Assembly (NCBI GenBank): GCA_035637655.1
Contig: DASPWT010000222.1
Coordinates: forward strand, 1 to 64,000
Direction: 5' to 3'
DNA: 64,000 nucleotides
DNA from: VBDM01 sp035637655
GTDB lineage: Bacteria; Pseudomonadota; Gammaproteobacteria; Burkholderiales; SG8-39
The notes under the pieces were generated by a model. That model was not told the origin of the DNA, did no database searches, and worked only from the letters and a program-made list of their open reading frames with translations. Positions 33,083 through 41,932 of the stretch are shown piece after piece (position 1 is the first letter of the stretch; every line of letters begins with the position of its first letter). Both the position numbers and the translations under genes were made by a program.

Positions 33083-34198
33083 ATGCACTATCTCCCCGAG
33101 CCGAAACAGGAGCACGGCGCCATCGCCCAGACGGCGGTGTTGCTCGTCAACCTCGGCACGCCCGATGCGCCGACACCGCAGGCGGTGCGCCGGTATCTGA
33201 AGCAGTTTCTGTCCGATCCGCGCGTGATCGAAATTCCTCGGGCGCTTTGGCTGCCGATGCTGCACGGCTTCGTGCTCAACACGAGACCGAGGAAATCAGC
33301 ACGGAAATACGCCAGCATCTGGTCCTCGGAAGGCTCCCCCCTGAAGGTGCATACCGAGAAGCAGGCGCGATTGCTGCGCGGCTATTTCGGTTCGCAGGTC
33401 CGTATGCCGCTCTCGGTCGATTTCGCCATGCGCTACGGCGAGCCCTCGATCCAGGGCACGCTGGCTCGCCTGAAGTCGGAGGGCTATGAGCGCGTCCTCG
33501 TGGTGCCGATGTATCCCCAATACGCGGCCAGCACGACCGCAAGCACGCTGGATGAGGTAGGAGGGTTTCTGCGGCGAGTCCGCAACGTCCCGGAAATCCG
33601 GCTGGTGAGGCACTTTCACGACCACCCTTTGTACATCGCAGCACTGGCAAATATCGTCCGCGAGCACTGGCGGCGGTCGGGACGCCCAGACATGCTGTTC
33701 ATGAGTTTCCATGGCTTGCCACGTTACACGCTCGCCCGAGGAGATCCCTACCATTTCGAGTGCCAGAAGACTGCGCGCCTGCTTGCCGGGGACCTCGAGC
33801 TTGCCGAGAGCCACTGGCAAATCGCCTTCCAGTCCCGCTTTGGGCGCGCGGAATGGATAGAGCCCGATACCGCGTCCACCCTGGCCGACTACGGCCGGCG
33901 CGGCGTGCGCCGCGTGGATGTGATCTGTCCGGGTTTCGTCGCGGATTGCCTCGAGACGCTCGAAGAAATCGGCATCGAGGGCCGAAAGATCTTCCTCGGC
34001 GCGGGAGGCAGGGAATTTCACCTGTTGCCATGCCTCAACGAGCGCGACGACTGGATTCGTGCCTTGGCCGACATTGCGCGGCAGCATCTTGCCGGCTGGG
34101 TGGTGGAATCCTGGAATCCGCGGCTTGAAGGAACCGCGCCGAAGACAGCCCAAGCCGGGCCGACAGCTCTTGAAATCTCCCCGGAGAACCCCAGCTAG
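33083..34198 (+). CDS. hemH: Ferrochelatase
   Basis: 371 residues. Inserts Fe2+ into protoporphyrin IX, the last step of protoheme synthesis. LLVNLGTPDAPTPQAVRRYLKQFLSDPRV is the conserved N terminus; MSFHGLP holds the catalytic histidine; YPQYAASTTAST and CPGFVADCLETLEEI are further family signatures. Between hrcA and grpE, as in many betaproteobacteria. A heat-shock-type promoter for grpE lies in the last codons. Confidence 0.95.
   Translation: MHYLPEPKQEHGAIAQTAVLLVNLGTPDAPTPQAVRRYLKQFLSDPRVIEIPRALWLPMLHGFVLNTRPRKSARKYASIWSSEGSPLKVHTEKQARLLRGYFGSQVRMPLSVDFAMRYGEPSIQGTLARLKSEGYERVLVVPMYPQYAASTTASTLDEVGGFLRRVRNVPEIRLVRHFHDHPLYIAALANIVREHWRRSGRPDMLFMSFHGLPRYTLARGDPYHFECQKTARLLAGDLELAESHWQIAFQSRFGRAEWIEPDTASTLADYGRRGVRRVDVICPGFVADCLETLEEIGIEGRKIFLGAGGREFHLLPCLNERDDWIRALADIARQHLAGWVVESWNPRLEGTAPKTAQAGPTALEISPENPS
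34169..34197 (+). promoter_or_regulatory. Candidate sigma-32 heat-shock promoter for grpE-dnaK-dnaJ
   Basis: CTTGAAA (34169-34175) matches the sigma-32 -35 element exactly. After 13 bases, CCCCAGCTA (34189-34197) approximates the CCCCATnTA -10 element. It overlaps the last codons of hemH and lies about 67 bases before the grpE start. Confidence 0.6.
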
Positions 34199-34263
34199 AA
34201 TCGTTAGCGAAAAGGGGCACACCCGTGCCCTCTAAACGTCGCGGCACATCTTGCGGAGAATCT

Positions 34264-34845
34264 ATGCCTGAACCGGACCAACCGAACCCGCAGGTTTCTT
34301 CGGGCGAAGCGTCAGTCGATGCGGCCGCGCCGCTCGCCAAACCGGCGGATGTCGCGCCCGTACCGGATACCGAGGAGCTGTTGCGACGCGCGGAGTTGAA
34401 GGCCCAGGAACACCACGACGCCTGGCTCCGCGCCAAGGCGGAGGCGGAAAATATCCGCAAACGGACGGCGATCGAACTTGCAAGCGCTTACAAGTACGCG
34501 ATCGAGGCCGTCGCCGCGGAATTGCTTCCCGTCAAGGACAGTCTGGAAGCGACGCTCGCGGCCGACTCCGCTGCGCTTGAAACGCTGAGGAGTGGAGTCG
34601 AGCTGACATTGAAGCAGCTGAATGCCGTGTTCGCTAGAGCCAACCTCAGGGAGATCAATCCCATCGGGGAGAAGTTCGATCCCCACCAGCACCAGGCGAT
34701 CAGCATGCTCCCCTCGGAGAAGGAACCGAACACGGTCATCAACGTGCTGCAAAAGGGCTACCGCCTGCACGACCGGGTGATCCGGCCGGCACTGGTCACC
34801 GTGGCCAAACCCAAAGACGAATCAAGCTTGAAGTTAAGGGATTGA
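34264..34845 (+). CDS. grpE: Nucleotide exchange factor GrpE
   Basis: 193 residues from ATG 34264 with GGAG upstream; the frame is open from 34225 but the earlier start lacks a site. The acidic unstructured N terminus (about 1-45) is followed by a long coiled coil (about 45-105: LRAKAEAENIRKRTAIELASA) and a C-terminal beta domain (INPIGEKFDPHQHQAISML and GYRLHDRVIRPALVTV). It releases ADP from DnaK. First gene of grpE-dnaK-dnaJ. Confidence 0.95.
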   Translation: MPEPDQPNPQVSSGEASVDAAAPLAKPADVAPVPDTEELLRRAELKAQEHHDAWLRAKAEAENIRKRTAIELASAYKYAIEAVAAELLPVKDSLEATLAADSAALETLRSGVELTLKQLNAVFARANLREINPIGEKFDPHQHQAISMLPSEKEPNTVINVLQKGYRLHDRVIRPALVTVAKPKDESSLKLRD

Positions 34846-34896
34846 TCCCCATATCGGCTTCAAGGTTATTTATCAGAAAATTCAAAAGGAAAGGCC

Positions 34897-36825
34897 ATGG
34901 GAAAGATCATCGGAATCGACCTCGGGACGACCAACTCCTGCGTCGCGATCATGGAGGGCGGCAAGCCCAAGGTAATCGAGAACTCGGAAGGCGCCCGCAC
35001 CACGCCCTCCATCGTCGCCTACATGGAGGACGGGGAGATCCTCGTCGGCGCGCCGGCCAAGCGGCAGGCGGTGACCAATCCCAAGAACACTCTCTACGCG
35101 ATCAAGCGCCTCATCGGCCGCAAGTTCGAGGAGAAGGAGGTGCAGAAGGATATCGCCCTGATGCCCTACAAGATCGTCAAGGCCGACAACGGCGACGCCT
35201 GGGTCGAGGTCCGCGGCAAGAAGATCGCTCCTCAGGAAGTCTCTGCCCAGATCCTGCGCAAAATGAAAAAGACCGCCGAGGACTACCTCGGCGAGGAAGT
35301 CACCGAAGCGGTCATCACCGTCCCGGCGTACTTCAACGATTCCCAGCGCCAGGCGACCAAGGACGCCGGCCGCATCGCGGGACTTGAAGTCAAGCGCATC
35401 ATCAACGAACCCACGGCGGCTGCACTCGCGTTCGGACTGGACAAGAAGGAAGGCGATCGCAAGATCGCGGTCTATGACCTCGGTGGCGGCACGTTCGACA
35501 TCTCGATCATCGAAATCGCGGAAGTCGAAGGCGAGCACCAGTTCGAGGTGCTCTCCACCAACGGCGACACGTTCCTCGGCGGCGAGGACTTCGACCAGCG
35601 CCTGATCGACTACCTCTGCGACGAATTCAAGAAGGACCAGGGAATCGACCTGCGAAATGACGTGCTCGCGCTGCAGCGGCTGAAGGAAGCCGCGGAAAAA
35701 GCGAAGATCGAGCTGTCTTCGAGCGCGCAGACCGAGATCAACCTGCCCTACATCACCGCCGACAAGAGCGGGCCCAAGCATCTCGCCATCAAGGTCACGC
35801 GCGCCAAATTCGAGAGCCTGGTCGAGGATCTGATCGAAAAGACGGTCGAGCCCTGCCGTATCGCGTTGAAGGACGCGGGGCTCAAAGTTTCCGACATCGA
35901 GGACGTGATCTTGGTCGGCGGAATGACGCGCATGCCCAAGGTCCAGGAGACGGTGAAGGACTTCTTCGGCAAGGAGCCGCGTAAGGACGTCAACCCGGAC
36001 GAGGCAGTCGCGGTCGGCGCCGGGATCCAGGGCGGCGTGTTGAAGGGCGACGTCAAGGACGTCCTGCTCTTGGATGTCACGCCGTTGTCGCTCGGAATCG
36101 AGACGCTGGGGGGTGTTTTCACCAAGCTCATTCAGAAAAACACCACCATCCCGACCAAGGCGCAGCAGGTCTTCTCCACTGCAGACGATAATCAGTCGGC
36201 GGTGACCATCCATGTGCTCCAGGGCGAGCGCGACGTGGCCTCGGGCAACAAGAGCCTCGGCCAGTTTAATCTCGAGGGCATTCCACCCGCGCCGCGCGGG
36301 ATGCCGCAGATCGAGGTCACCTTCGACATCGACGCCAACGGCATCTTGCACGTGTCGGCGAAGGACAAGGCGACGGGCAAGGAAAACAAGATCACCATCA
36401 AGGCAAACTCCGGGCTCAATGAATCCGAGATTCAGCGCATGGTAAAGGACGCAGAAGCGCACGCGGCCGAAGACAAGAAGCAGCTCGAGATTGTGACGTC
36501 GCGCAACCAGTTGGATTCGCTGGTGCACTCGGTTCAGAAGTCGCTGAAGGAATACGGCGACAAACTCGCAGCGGATGAAAAAGCGAAGATCGAGGCCGCG
36601 CTCAAGGATGCCGAAGAGGCGATGAAGTCCGACGACAAGGAGAAAATCGACGCCAAGGCCCAGGCGCTTTCGCAGGCGGCGCAGAAACTCGGCGAGAAGA
36701 TGTACGCCGACGCGCAAAAGGCTCAGGGCGATCAGGGCGGCGGCGACGCAAAAGCATCGAAGCCGGAAGATGAGGCTAACGTCGTCGACGCCGAGTTTAC
36801 CGAGGTGAAGGACAAGAAAGGTTAA
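34897..36825 (+). CDS. dnaK: Chaperone protein DnaK (Hsp70)
   Basis: 642 residues. ATPase domain (1-385): GIDLGTTNSCVAIMEGG, VPAYFNDSQRQATKDAG, DLGGGTFDISIIE and ILVGGMTRMPKVQ-type motifs. Linker VLLLDVTPLSLGIETLGGV (about 388-405), substrate-binding beta domain and helical lid to about 605, then a disordered Gly/Lys/Asp-rich tail ending EFTEVKDKKG. ATG 34897 is preceded by AAAGGAAAGG. Works with GrpE and DnaJ encoded on both sides. Confidence 0.98.
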   Translation: MGKIIGIDLGTTNSCVAIMEGGKPKVIENSEGARTTPSIVAYMEDGEILVGAPAKRQAVTNPKNTLYAIKRLIGRKFEEKEVQKDIALMPYKIVKADNGDAWVEVRGKKIAPQEVSAQILRKMKKTAEDYLGEEVTEAVITVPAYFNDSQRQATKDAGRIAGLEVKRIINEPTAAALAFGLDKKEGDRKIAVYDLGGGTFDISIIEIAEVEGEHQFEVLSTNGDTFLGGEDFDQRLIDYLCDEFKKDQGIDLRNDVLALQRLKEAAEKAKIELSSSAQTEINLPYITADKSGPKHLAIKVTRAKFESLVEDLIEKTVEPCRIALKDAGLKVSDIEDVILVGGMTRMPKVQETVKDFFGKEPRKDVNPDEAVAVGAGIQGGVLKGDVKDVLLLDVTPLSLGIETLGGVFTKLIQKNTTIPTKAQQVFSTADDNQSAVTIHVLQGERDVASGNKSLGQFNLEGIPPAPRGMPQIEVTFDIDANGILHVSAKDKATGKENKITIKANSGLNESEIQRMVKDAEAHAAEDKKQLEIVTSRNQLDSLVHSVQKSLKEYGDKLAADEKAKIEAALKDAEEAMKSDDKEKIDAKAQALSQAAQKLGEKMYADAQKAQGDQGGGDAKASKPEDEANVVDAEFTEVKDKKG

Positions 36826-36827
36826 GC

Positions 36828-36902
36828 GCCGCGCGCAAATCGCGCGGCCTTAACTGGCCGAGTTCGAGCTGACGCGCAAGCGCGCAGCTCAACTCGGCCT
36901 TT
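36828..36902 (+). terminator. Two tandem hairpins between dnaK and dnaJ
   Basis: First hairpin: GCCGCGCG (36828-36835) with CGCGCGGC (36841-36848). Second: GGCCGAGTT (36856-36864) and GAGCTG (36866-36871) pair with CAGCTC (36885-36890) and AACTCGGCC (36891-36899), with an inner GCGC stem, followed by only three T. They may attenuate read-through into dnaJ or act as an RNA-stability or processing element that keeps DnaK above DnaJ. Confidence 0.6.
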
Positions 36903-36930
36903 GCGTGTCTAGCAAGGGAAGAGCCAAGCA

Positions 36931-38055
36931 ATGGCGAAGCGGGATTACTACGAAGTGCTCGGCGTCAACCGCGACGCCGACGAGGAGGCCATCAAGAAAG
37001 CGTATCGGCGCCTCGCCATGAAGCATCATCCGGATCGCAATCCGGATAACCCCAAAGCCGAAGAGCTGTTCAAGGAGGCCAAAGAGGCGTACGAGGTCCT
37101 GACCGACGCCAACAAGCGTGCCGCCTATGACCGTTACGGCCACGCCGGAGTCGATCCGCGCGCAGGCATGGCCGGCGGCGGGGCCGCCGGTTTCTCGGGC
37201 TTCGCCGACGCGTTCGGCGATATCTTCGGCGACATCTTCAACCAGGCGCGCGGCGGCCGCTCCTCGGTGTACCGGGGAGCCGACCTGCGCTACAACCTCG
37301 AGGTCGCGCTGGAGCAGGCAGCGCGCGGCACCGAAACCCGCATTCGCATTCCGACCTACGAGGATTGCGAGACCTGCAAGGGTTCCGGGGCGAAACCCGG
37401 GACCAAGCCGCGAACCTGCTCGACCTGTGAAGGGCACGGCCAGGTACGCATGCAGCAGGGGTTTTTCTCCATCCAGCAGGCGTGCCCGAAATGCCACGGA
37501 ACCGGAAAGCTCATCACCGAGCCCTGCCCGAGCTGCCACGGTGCCGCGCGGGTGAAAAGACAAAAAACGCTCTCGGTCAAGATTCCCGCCGGCGTAGACA
37601 ATGGCGATCGTATCCGTCTTTCAGGCGAAGGCGAGCCCGGGGTAAATGGCGGGCCGGCAGGCGATCTTTACGTGCAGATCCAGGTCAAGTCCCATCCGGT
37701 TTTTCAGCGCGACCACGACGACTTGCACTGCGAAATGCCGGTCAGTTTCGCGACGGCGGCGCTCGGCGGAGAGATTGAAATCCCCACGTTGGACGGTTCG
37801 GCGAAGATCAGAATCCCCTCCGAGACTCAATCGGGAAAGGTATTTCGGTTGCGTGGCAAAGGTATTCGCGGTGTGCGCAGTCGGGAACACGGCGATCTGC
37901 TCTGTCACGTCGTTGTCGAAACGCCGGTAAACCTGACCGACCGACAAAGGGAGCTGCTGCGCGAGTTCGAGGCGATCAGCCAAATAGACAGCGATAGACA
38001 CAACCCGCGTGCCAAATCCTGGATGGAGAAGGTCAAAGAATTCTTCGCTCAGTAG
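36931..38055 (+). CDS. dnaJ: Chaperone protein DnaJ (Hsp40)
   Basis: 374 residues, type I. J domain (1-70) with the HHPDRN motif, G/F-rich region (about 75-115), zinc-finger domain with four CxxCxG repeats (CETCKGSG, CSTCEGHG, CPKCHGTG, CPSCHGAA; about 140-205), and the C-terminal substrate-binding domains. Stimulates DnaK ATPase. Starts 105 bases after dnaK, behind two hairpins. Confidence 0.97.
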   Translation: MAKRDYYEVLGVNRDADEEAIKKAYRRLAMKHHPDRNPDNPKAEELFKEAKEAYEVLTDANKRAAYDRYGHAGVDPRAGMAGGGAAGFSGFADAFGDIFGDIFNQARGGRSSVYRGADLRYNLEVALEQAARGTETRIRIPTYEDCETCKGSGAKPGTKPRTCSTCEGHGQVRMQQGFFSIQQACPKCHGTGKLITEPCPSCHGAARVKRQKTLSVKIPAGVDNGDRIRLSGEGEPGVNGGPAGDLYVQIQVKSHPVFQRDHDDLHCEMPVSFATAALGGEIEIPTLDGSAKIRIPSETQSGKVFRLRGKGIRGVRSREHGDLLCHVVVETPVNLTDRQRELLREFEAISQIDSDRHNPRAKSWMEKVKEFFAQ

Positions 38056-38126
38056 CAGATCAAGCACATATTCAACGCAGCGGGTATAGAATCGGCGGTA
38101 CGAGCGCATCCTCGCAAGGAGGTCGC

Positions 38127-39263
38127 ATGATTCGTGTGACATTGACTGCGGCGGTTGGGGCCTTGGCCTGCTTGTTCGCGGGCGGCGTCGCCCACGCCCA
38201 GGGCGTGACCAAGACAAACATCCTGATCGGCCAATCATCTCCGTTTTCCGGCAGCAACAAGGAGCTCGGTGAAGACATCCGCGAAGGTCTGCAAGCCTAC
38301 TTCAAGCAGGTCAATCAGGCGGGCGGGGTCAACGGACGCACTCTCGAGCTCATAGCGCTGGACGACGGCAACGATGCAAAGCGCTCTGGCGAGAACGCAA
38401 GGATCTTGATAGAGCAAAGAGGCGTGCTCGCGCTGATCGGCTATGCCAGCGCCACGCTAAGCCTCCCCGCGCTCCCATTCGCCGAAAAGAACAAGGTCGC
38501 ATTCGTCGGGCCGTTTACCGGTGCGGAGCCGATGCGCACATTTCGCCGCAACGTGTACAACATTCGCGCAAGCTACGCCGACGAGCTTGAGAAGATCGTC
38601 GATTTCTACACGACGACCGGAATGAGGAGATTTTCCGTTATCCACTACGACGACGCGGTAGGGAAGGAAAATCTCGCCGCCGTTGAGGTCGCGCTGAACC
38701 GGCGCGGACTGAAACCGGCGTCGATCGGGACCTTGAAGCGCAATCAGACGGACTTGGGTGCCGCCGTTTCCGACGTCGTCAAGGCGGCACCGGACGTCGT
38801 CATAGCGACTACGCTCTACAAGACGACCGGCGATTTCATCAAATCGGCGAAAAAGGCTGGATCGGGCGCCCAGTTCGCCAGCATCTCATTCGTCGGCGCG
38901 AGCGCGCTGGCCAGCGAGCTCGGCGACCAAGGCATGGGCGTCGTCGTTTCGCAGGTGGTGCCACCCTACGCCAGGAACTCGATCCCCATCGTGAGGGAAT
39001 ACCAGGCGGCAATTGAGAAATCGCTCGGCAAGAAGGATTATTCCTTCACTTCGCTCGAGTCGTACATCGGAGCAAAAGTGCTTGTCGAAGCGATTCGCCG
39101 CGCCGGCGCGAACCCGACGCGCGAAGGCCTTCTCAAGACGCTCGATTCGATGCAGAACTTCAATGTCGGCGGATATCAGGTCGATTTCAGCCCGTCGAAT
39201 CACAATGGTTCCAAGTTCGTGGAGTTGACCGCCATCAGCAAAGCGGGAAGGTTTGCTTACTAG
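38127..39263 (+). CDS. ABC transporter substrate-binding protein (LivJ/Peripla_BP_6 family)
   Basis: 378 residues. ATG 38127 is preceded by AAGGAGGT. Signal peptide LTAAVGALACLFAGGVAHA with likely cleavage before QGV. ILIGQSSPFSGSNKELGEDIREGLQAYF and LELIALDDGNDAKRSGENARILIE are the conserved Peripla_BP_6 blocks for branched-chain amino acids and related carboxylates. No permease or ATPase gene adjoins it, so it is an orphan binding protein; substrate unknown. Convergent with cysS (16 bases between stops). Confidence 0.88.
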   Translation: MIRVTLTAAVGALACLFAGGVAHAQGVTKTNILIGQSSPFSGSNKELGEDIREGLQAYFKQVNQAGGVNGRTLELIALDDGNDAKRSGENARILIEQRGVLALIGYASATLSLPALPFAEKNKVAFVGPFTGAEPMRTFRRNVYNIRASYADELEKIVDFYTTTGMRRFSVIHYDDAVGKENLAAVEVALNRRGLKPASIGTLKRNQTDLGAAVSDVVKAAPDVVIATTLYKTTGDFIKSAKKAGSGAQFASISFVGASALASELGDQGMGVVVSQVVPPYARNSIPIVREYQAAIEKSLGKKDYSFTSLESYIGAKVLVEAIRRAGANPTREGLLKTLDSMQNFNVGGYQVDFSPSNHNGSKFVELTAISKAGRFAY

Positions 39264-39279
39264 CTAGCTTCACTGTGGA

Positions 39280-40665
39280 TTAGTTTCGCCGCCAGGTAGT
39301 GCCTTGAGGGCCGTCCTCGAGTCCGATTCCCTTTTGAAGCAATTCGTCGCGGATCTCGTCGGCGCGCCGAAAATCTTTCTCCCGGCGCGCCTCGTTGCGT
39401 TCGGCGATCAGCCCCGCAATCTGCGGGTCTGAGATCCCGTCGCCCGGTCCCACCTCTGCACGCAGGAATTGCTCGCTTTCGCGTCCCAGCAAACCTAGCA
39501 GACCGCCGAGCGCGCGCAACTGACGCGCGAGCGCCGTTGAGTGCGCGCGGTTGACTTCGTTGGTGAGATCGAAAAGCACCGCCACGGCCTCGGGCGTGTT
39601 GAAGTCGTTGTCCATTGCCTCCCGGAAGCGACGGCCGTGGATTTCGTCCCAGTCAGGCGACGCTGCGTCGGGCGGCGCCCCCTTCAGGGCGGTGTAGAGC
39701 CTCGCCAACGCGTGCCGCGCGTCTTGCAGATGCTGGTCGGAGTAGTTGAGAGGGCTTCGGTAGTGCGCACGCACGACGAAGAAACGCACGACCTCCGGAT
39801 CGTGGCGTTTGAGCAGCTCGCGGATGGTGGCGAAGTTGCCCGTCGATTTCGACATCTTCTCGTCCTGCAGTTGAACAAAGCCGTTGTGCATCCAGTATTT
39901 TACGAATGGTTGCGTGTCATTTCGATCTAGGACGCCTTCGGACTGGGCGATTTCGTTCTCGTGATGCGGAAACTGCAGGTCCTGCCCGCCGCCATGAATG
40001 TCGAAATGCGTCCCCAGCAGTTTCGTGCTCATCGCCGAGCACTCGATGTGCCAGCCCGGACGTCCGTCGCCCCAGGGCGACCTCCAGAAGGGCTCGCCTT
40101 CCTTGGCGCGCTTCCACAGGACGAAATCGAGCGGATCGCGCTTGGTCGTGTCGACCTCGACCCGCTCCCCGGCACGCAGATCCTCGAGCGACTTCCCCGA
40201 GAGTTTCCCGTAACCTGGAAACTTCCGGACTGAGAAATTCACGTCGCCGCTTTCCGCCCGATAGGCGATGCCGCGCTCCTCCAATCTTCCGATCATCTCC
40301 AGCATCGCGGTAACGTGATCGGTTGCGCGCGGCTCGATGTCGGGCTTCTGCACCCCTAGAGCCGCGGCGTCCTCGTCCATGTAGCGAATAAAGCGCTCGG
40401 TCAAAGCAGCAACGGATTCACCGGTCTCAGCCGCCCGGCGGATAATCCTGTCGTCAACATCGGTAATGTTGCGCACATAAATCAACGGGTAGCCGCTTGC
40501 GCGCAACCAGCGTTGTACCACGTCGAATGCGATCATCATCCGTGCATGCCCGAGATGGCAGTAGTCATACACCGTAATCCCGCACACATAGATCCTCACC
40601 CGGGCGGGGTCGAGAGGGACGAAAGGTTCCTCCGCGCGGCTGAGGCTGTTGTAGATTTTCAGCAT
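39280..40665 (-). CDS. cysS: Cysteinyl-tRNA synthetase
   Basis: 461 residues from ATG 40665 (E. coli 461). Class I enzyme: zinc ligand in YVCGITVYDYCHLGHARM which includes the HIGH-type HLGHAR, zinc site WHIECSAMS, HHENEIAQSEG, and the KMSKSTGNF loop. The open frame extends to 40734 with in-frame ATG 40695 and GTG 40734; none has a clear ribosome-binding site, and the LKIYNSL start is the conserved one. Divergent from the TPR gene. Confidence 0.95.
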   Translation of the reverse strand: MLKIYNSLSRAEEPFVPLDPARVRIYVCGITVYDYCHLGHARMMIAFDVVQRWLRASGYPLIYVRNITDVDDRIIRRAAETGESVAALTERFIRYMDEDAAALGVQKPDIEPRATDHVTAMLEMIGRLEERGIAYRAESGDVNFSVRKFPGYGKLSGKSLEDLRAGERVEVDTTKRDPLDFVLWKRAKEGEPFWRSPWGDGRPGWHIECSAMSTKLLGTHFDIHGGGQDLQFPHHENEIAQSEGVLDRNDTQPFVKYWMHNGFVQLQDEKMSKSTGNFATIRELLKRHDPEVVRFFVVRAHYRSPLNYSDQHLQDARHALARLYTALKGAPPDAASPDWDEIHGRRFREAMDNDFNTPEAVAVLFDLTNEVNRAHSTALARQLRALGGLLGLLGRESEQFLRAEVGPGDGISDPQIAGLIAERNEARREKDFRRADEIRDELLQKGIGLEDGPQGTTWRRN

Positions 40666-40897
40666 GGCATTGAGCGGGGCGTTCCCGTCTCTCATCGTGC
40701 GAGCGACAAAGGCCCGGATGTCATGATCGCGCACCAGATCGAGATTTCCGGCGGCGTCAAGTCGGAGCGCGGTGCGCCTGCCGGGGAGAAAAGTGACGAA
40801 ATCGAGGAAATTCCCGCAAGGGGCTGATTATTGTGGACTTTGCGAGCTTCTTGATAGAATGTCGTGTTGCTCTCCGGCCCGAAAAAAGTATAGCACA

Positions 40898-41932
40898 ATG
40901 ATTCAGTTCATTCGGTTCAGCGCGCCGCTCGCGGCCCTGTTTTCCGCGCTCGCGCTCGCGACATGGCAAGCCCGCGCCGACGAGCTTGAGGACGTCAACC
41001 GCCTTTTGAAGCAGGGCCAGCACGCGCAGGCGCTTGAACGGGTCAATCAGTATCTCGCGCAGAATCCGAGCGACGCTCAGGGTCGCTTCAAAAAGGGACT
41101 GATCCTCGCCGAGCAAAATAAAGTTGCGGAGGCGATCGAGGTATTCACCAAGCTTTCGCAGGACTATCCCAAGTTACCGGAGCCTCACAATAATCTCGCG
41201 GTGCTCTACGCCTCCGAGGGTCAATACGAAAAGGCGCGGCAGCAACTGGAGATGTCCATCCGCACGGATCCGCGCTTTGCGACTGCGTATGAAAACCTGG
41301 GTGATGTGTACACCAAGCTCGCGAGCCAGGCATATGACAAAGCGCTGCAGCTCGATTCCTCCAATTCCGCCGCAAAAAACAAGCTCTCGCTGATTCGCGA
41401 CTTGTTGATCACAAGCGAAACCCGTCTTCCGGCCGTCTCGATCGGCCCTGCCGGGAAGACCGCGGAACCGGCGCGGCCGCCCGCGGTGGCGATTTCCCCG
41501 GAGAAGTCCGCCACCGAGGCCAAGCCCGCCCCCGGACAGGCCAAGCTCGCCGCCGCGAAGCCGGCAAAACAGCCAGCCCGTGCTCGGGAGGGTAATACGG
41601 AGGAAGTGCTCCAGGCCGTGCGCGCTTGGGCTGGCGCATGGGCCAAACAGGACGTGGACACCTATCTTGCCTTCTACGCCAAGGATTTCAAGACGCCGAA
41701 AGGCGAGACACGCGCCGAATGGGAGGCTGCGCGAAAGCAGCGCATTTCCACGCCCAAAAAAATCGAGGTCGCCGTTGAATCGCCCAAGGTCACGCTCAAG
41801 GGAGATAGCGCGGTGGTCAGCTTTCGGCAGGCGTACCGTTCGGACAGCCTGAAGATCAACGGCAGCAAAACGCTGCACATGGTCAGGAGCGAGGGCCGCT
41901 GGCTGATCCAGGAGGAGCGGGCGGGAGGCTGA
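40898..41932 (+). CDS. TPR-repeat protein with C-terminal NTF2-like domain
   Basis: 344 residues from ATG 40898. Signal peptide (FIRFSAPLAALFSALALATWQARA, cleavage before DEL). Tetratricopeptide repeats occupy about 28-165 (QALERVNQYLAQNPSDAQGRFKKG and further units). A Pro/Ala/Lys-rich linker (about 185-235) leads to a C-terminal domain (VRAWAGAWAKQDVDTYLAFYAKDF to the end, GRWLIQEER) that matches the end of the next gene's product. Such NTF2-like (Cds6-type) domains are common on L,D-transpeptidase partners. Periplasmic. Its stop overlaps the ldt start as TGATG, so the two are coupled and probably act together on the cell wall. Confidence 0.8.
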   Translation: MIQFIRFSAPLAALFSALALATWQARADELEDVNRLLKQGQHAQALERVNQYLAQNPSDAQGRFKKGLILAEQNKVAEAIEVFTKLSQDYPKLPEPHNNLAVLYASEGQYEKARQQLEMSIRTDPRFATAYENLGDVYTKLASQAYDKALQLDSSNSAAKNKLSLIRDLLITSETRLPAVSIGPAGKTAEPARPPAVAISPEKSATEAKPAPGQAKLAAAKPAKQPARAREGNTEEVLQAVRAWAGAWAKQDVDTYLAFYAKDFKTPKGETRAEWEAARKQRISTPKKIEVAVESPKVTLKGDSAVVSFRQAYRSDSLKINGSKTLHMVRSEGRWLIQEERAGG

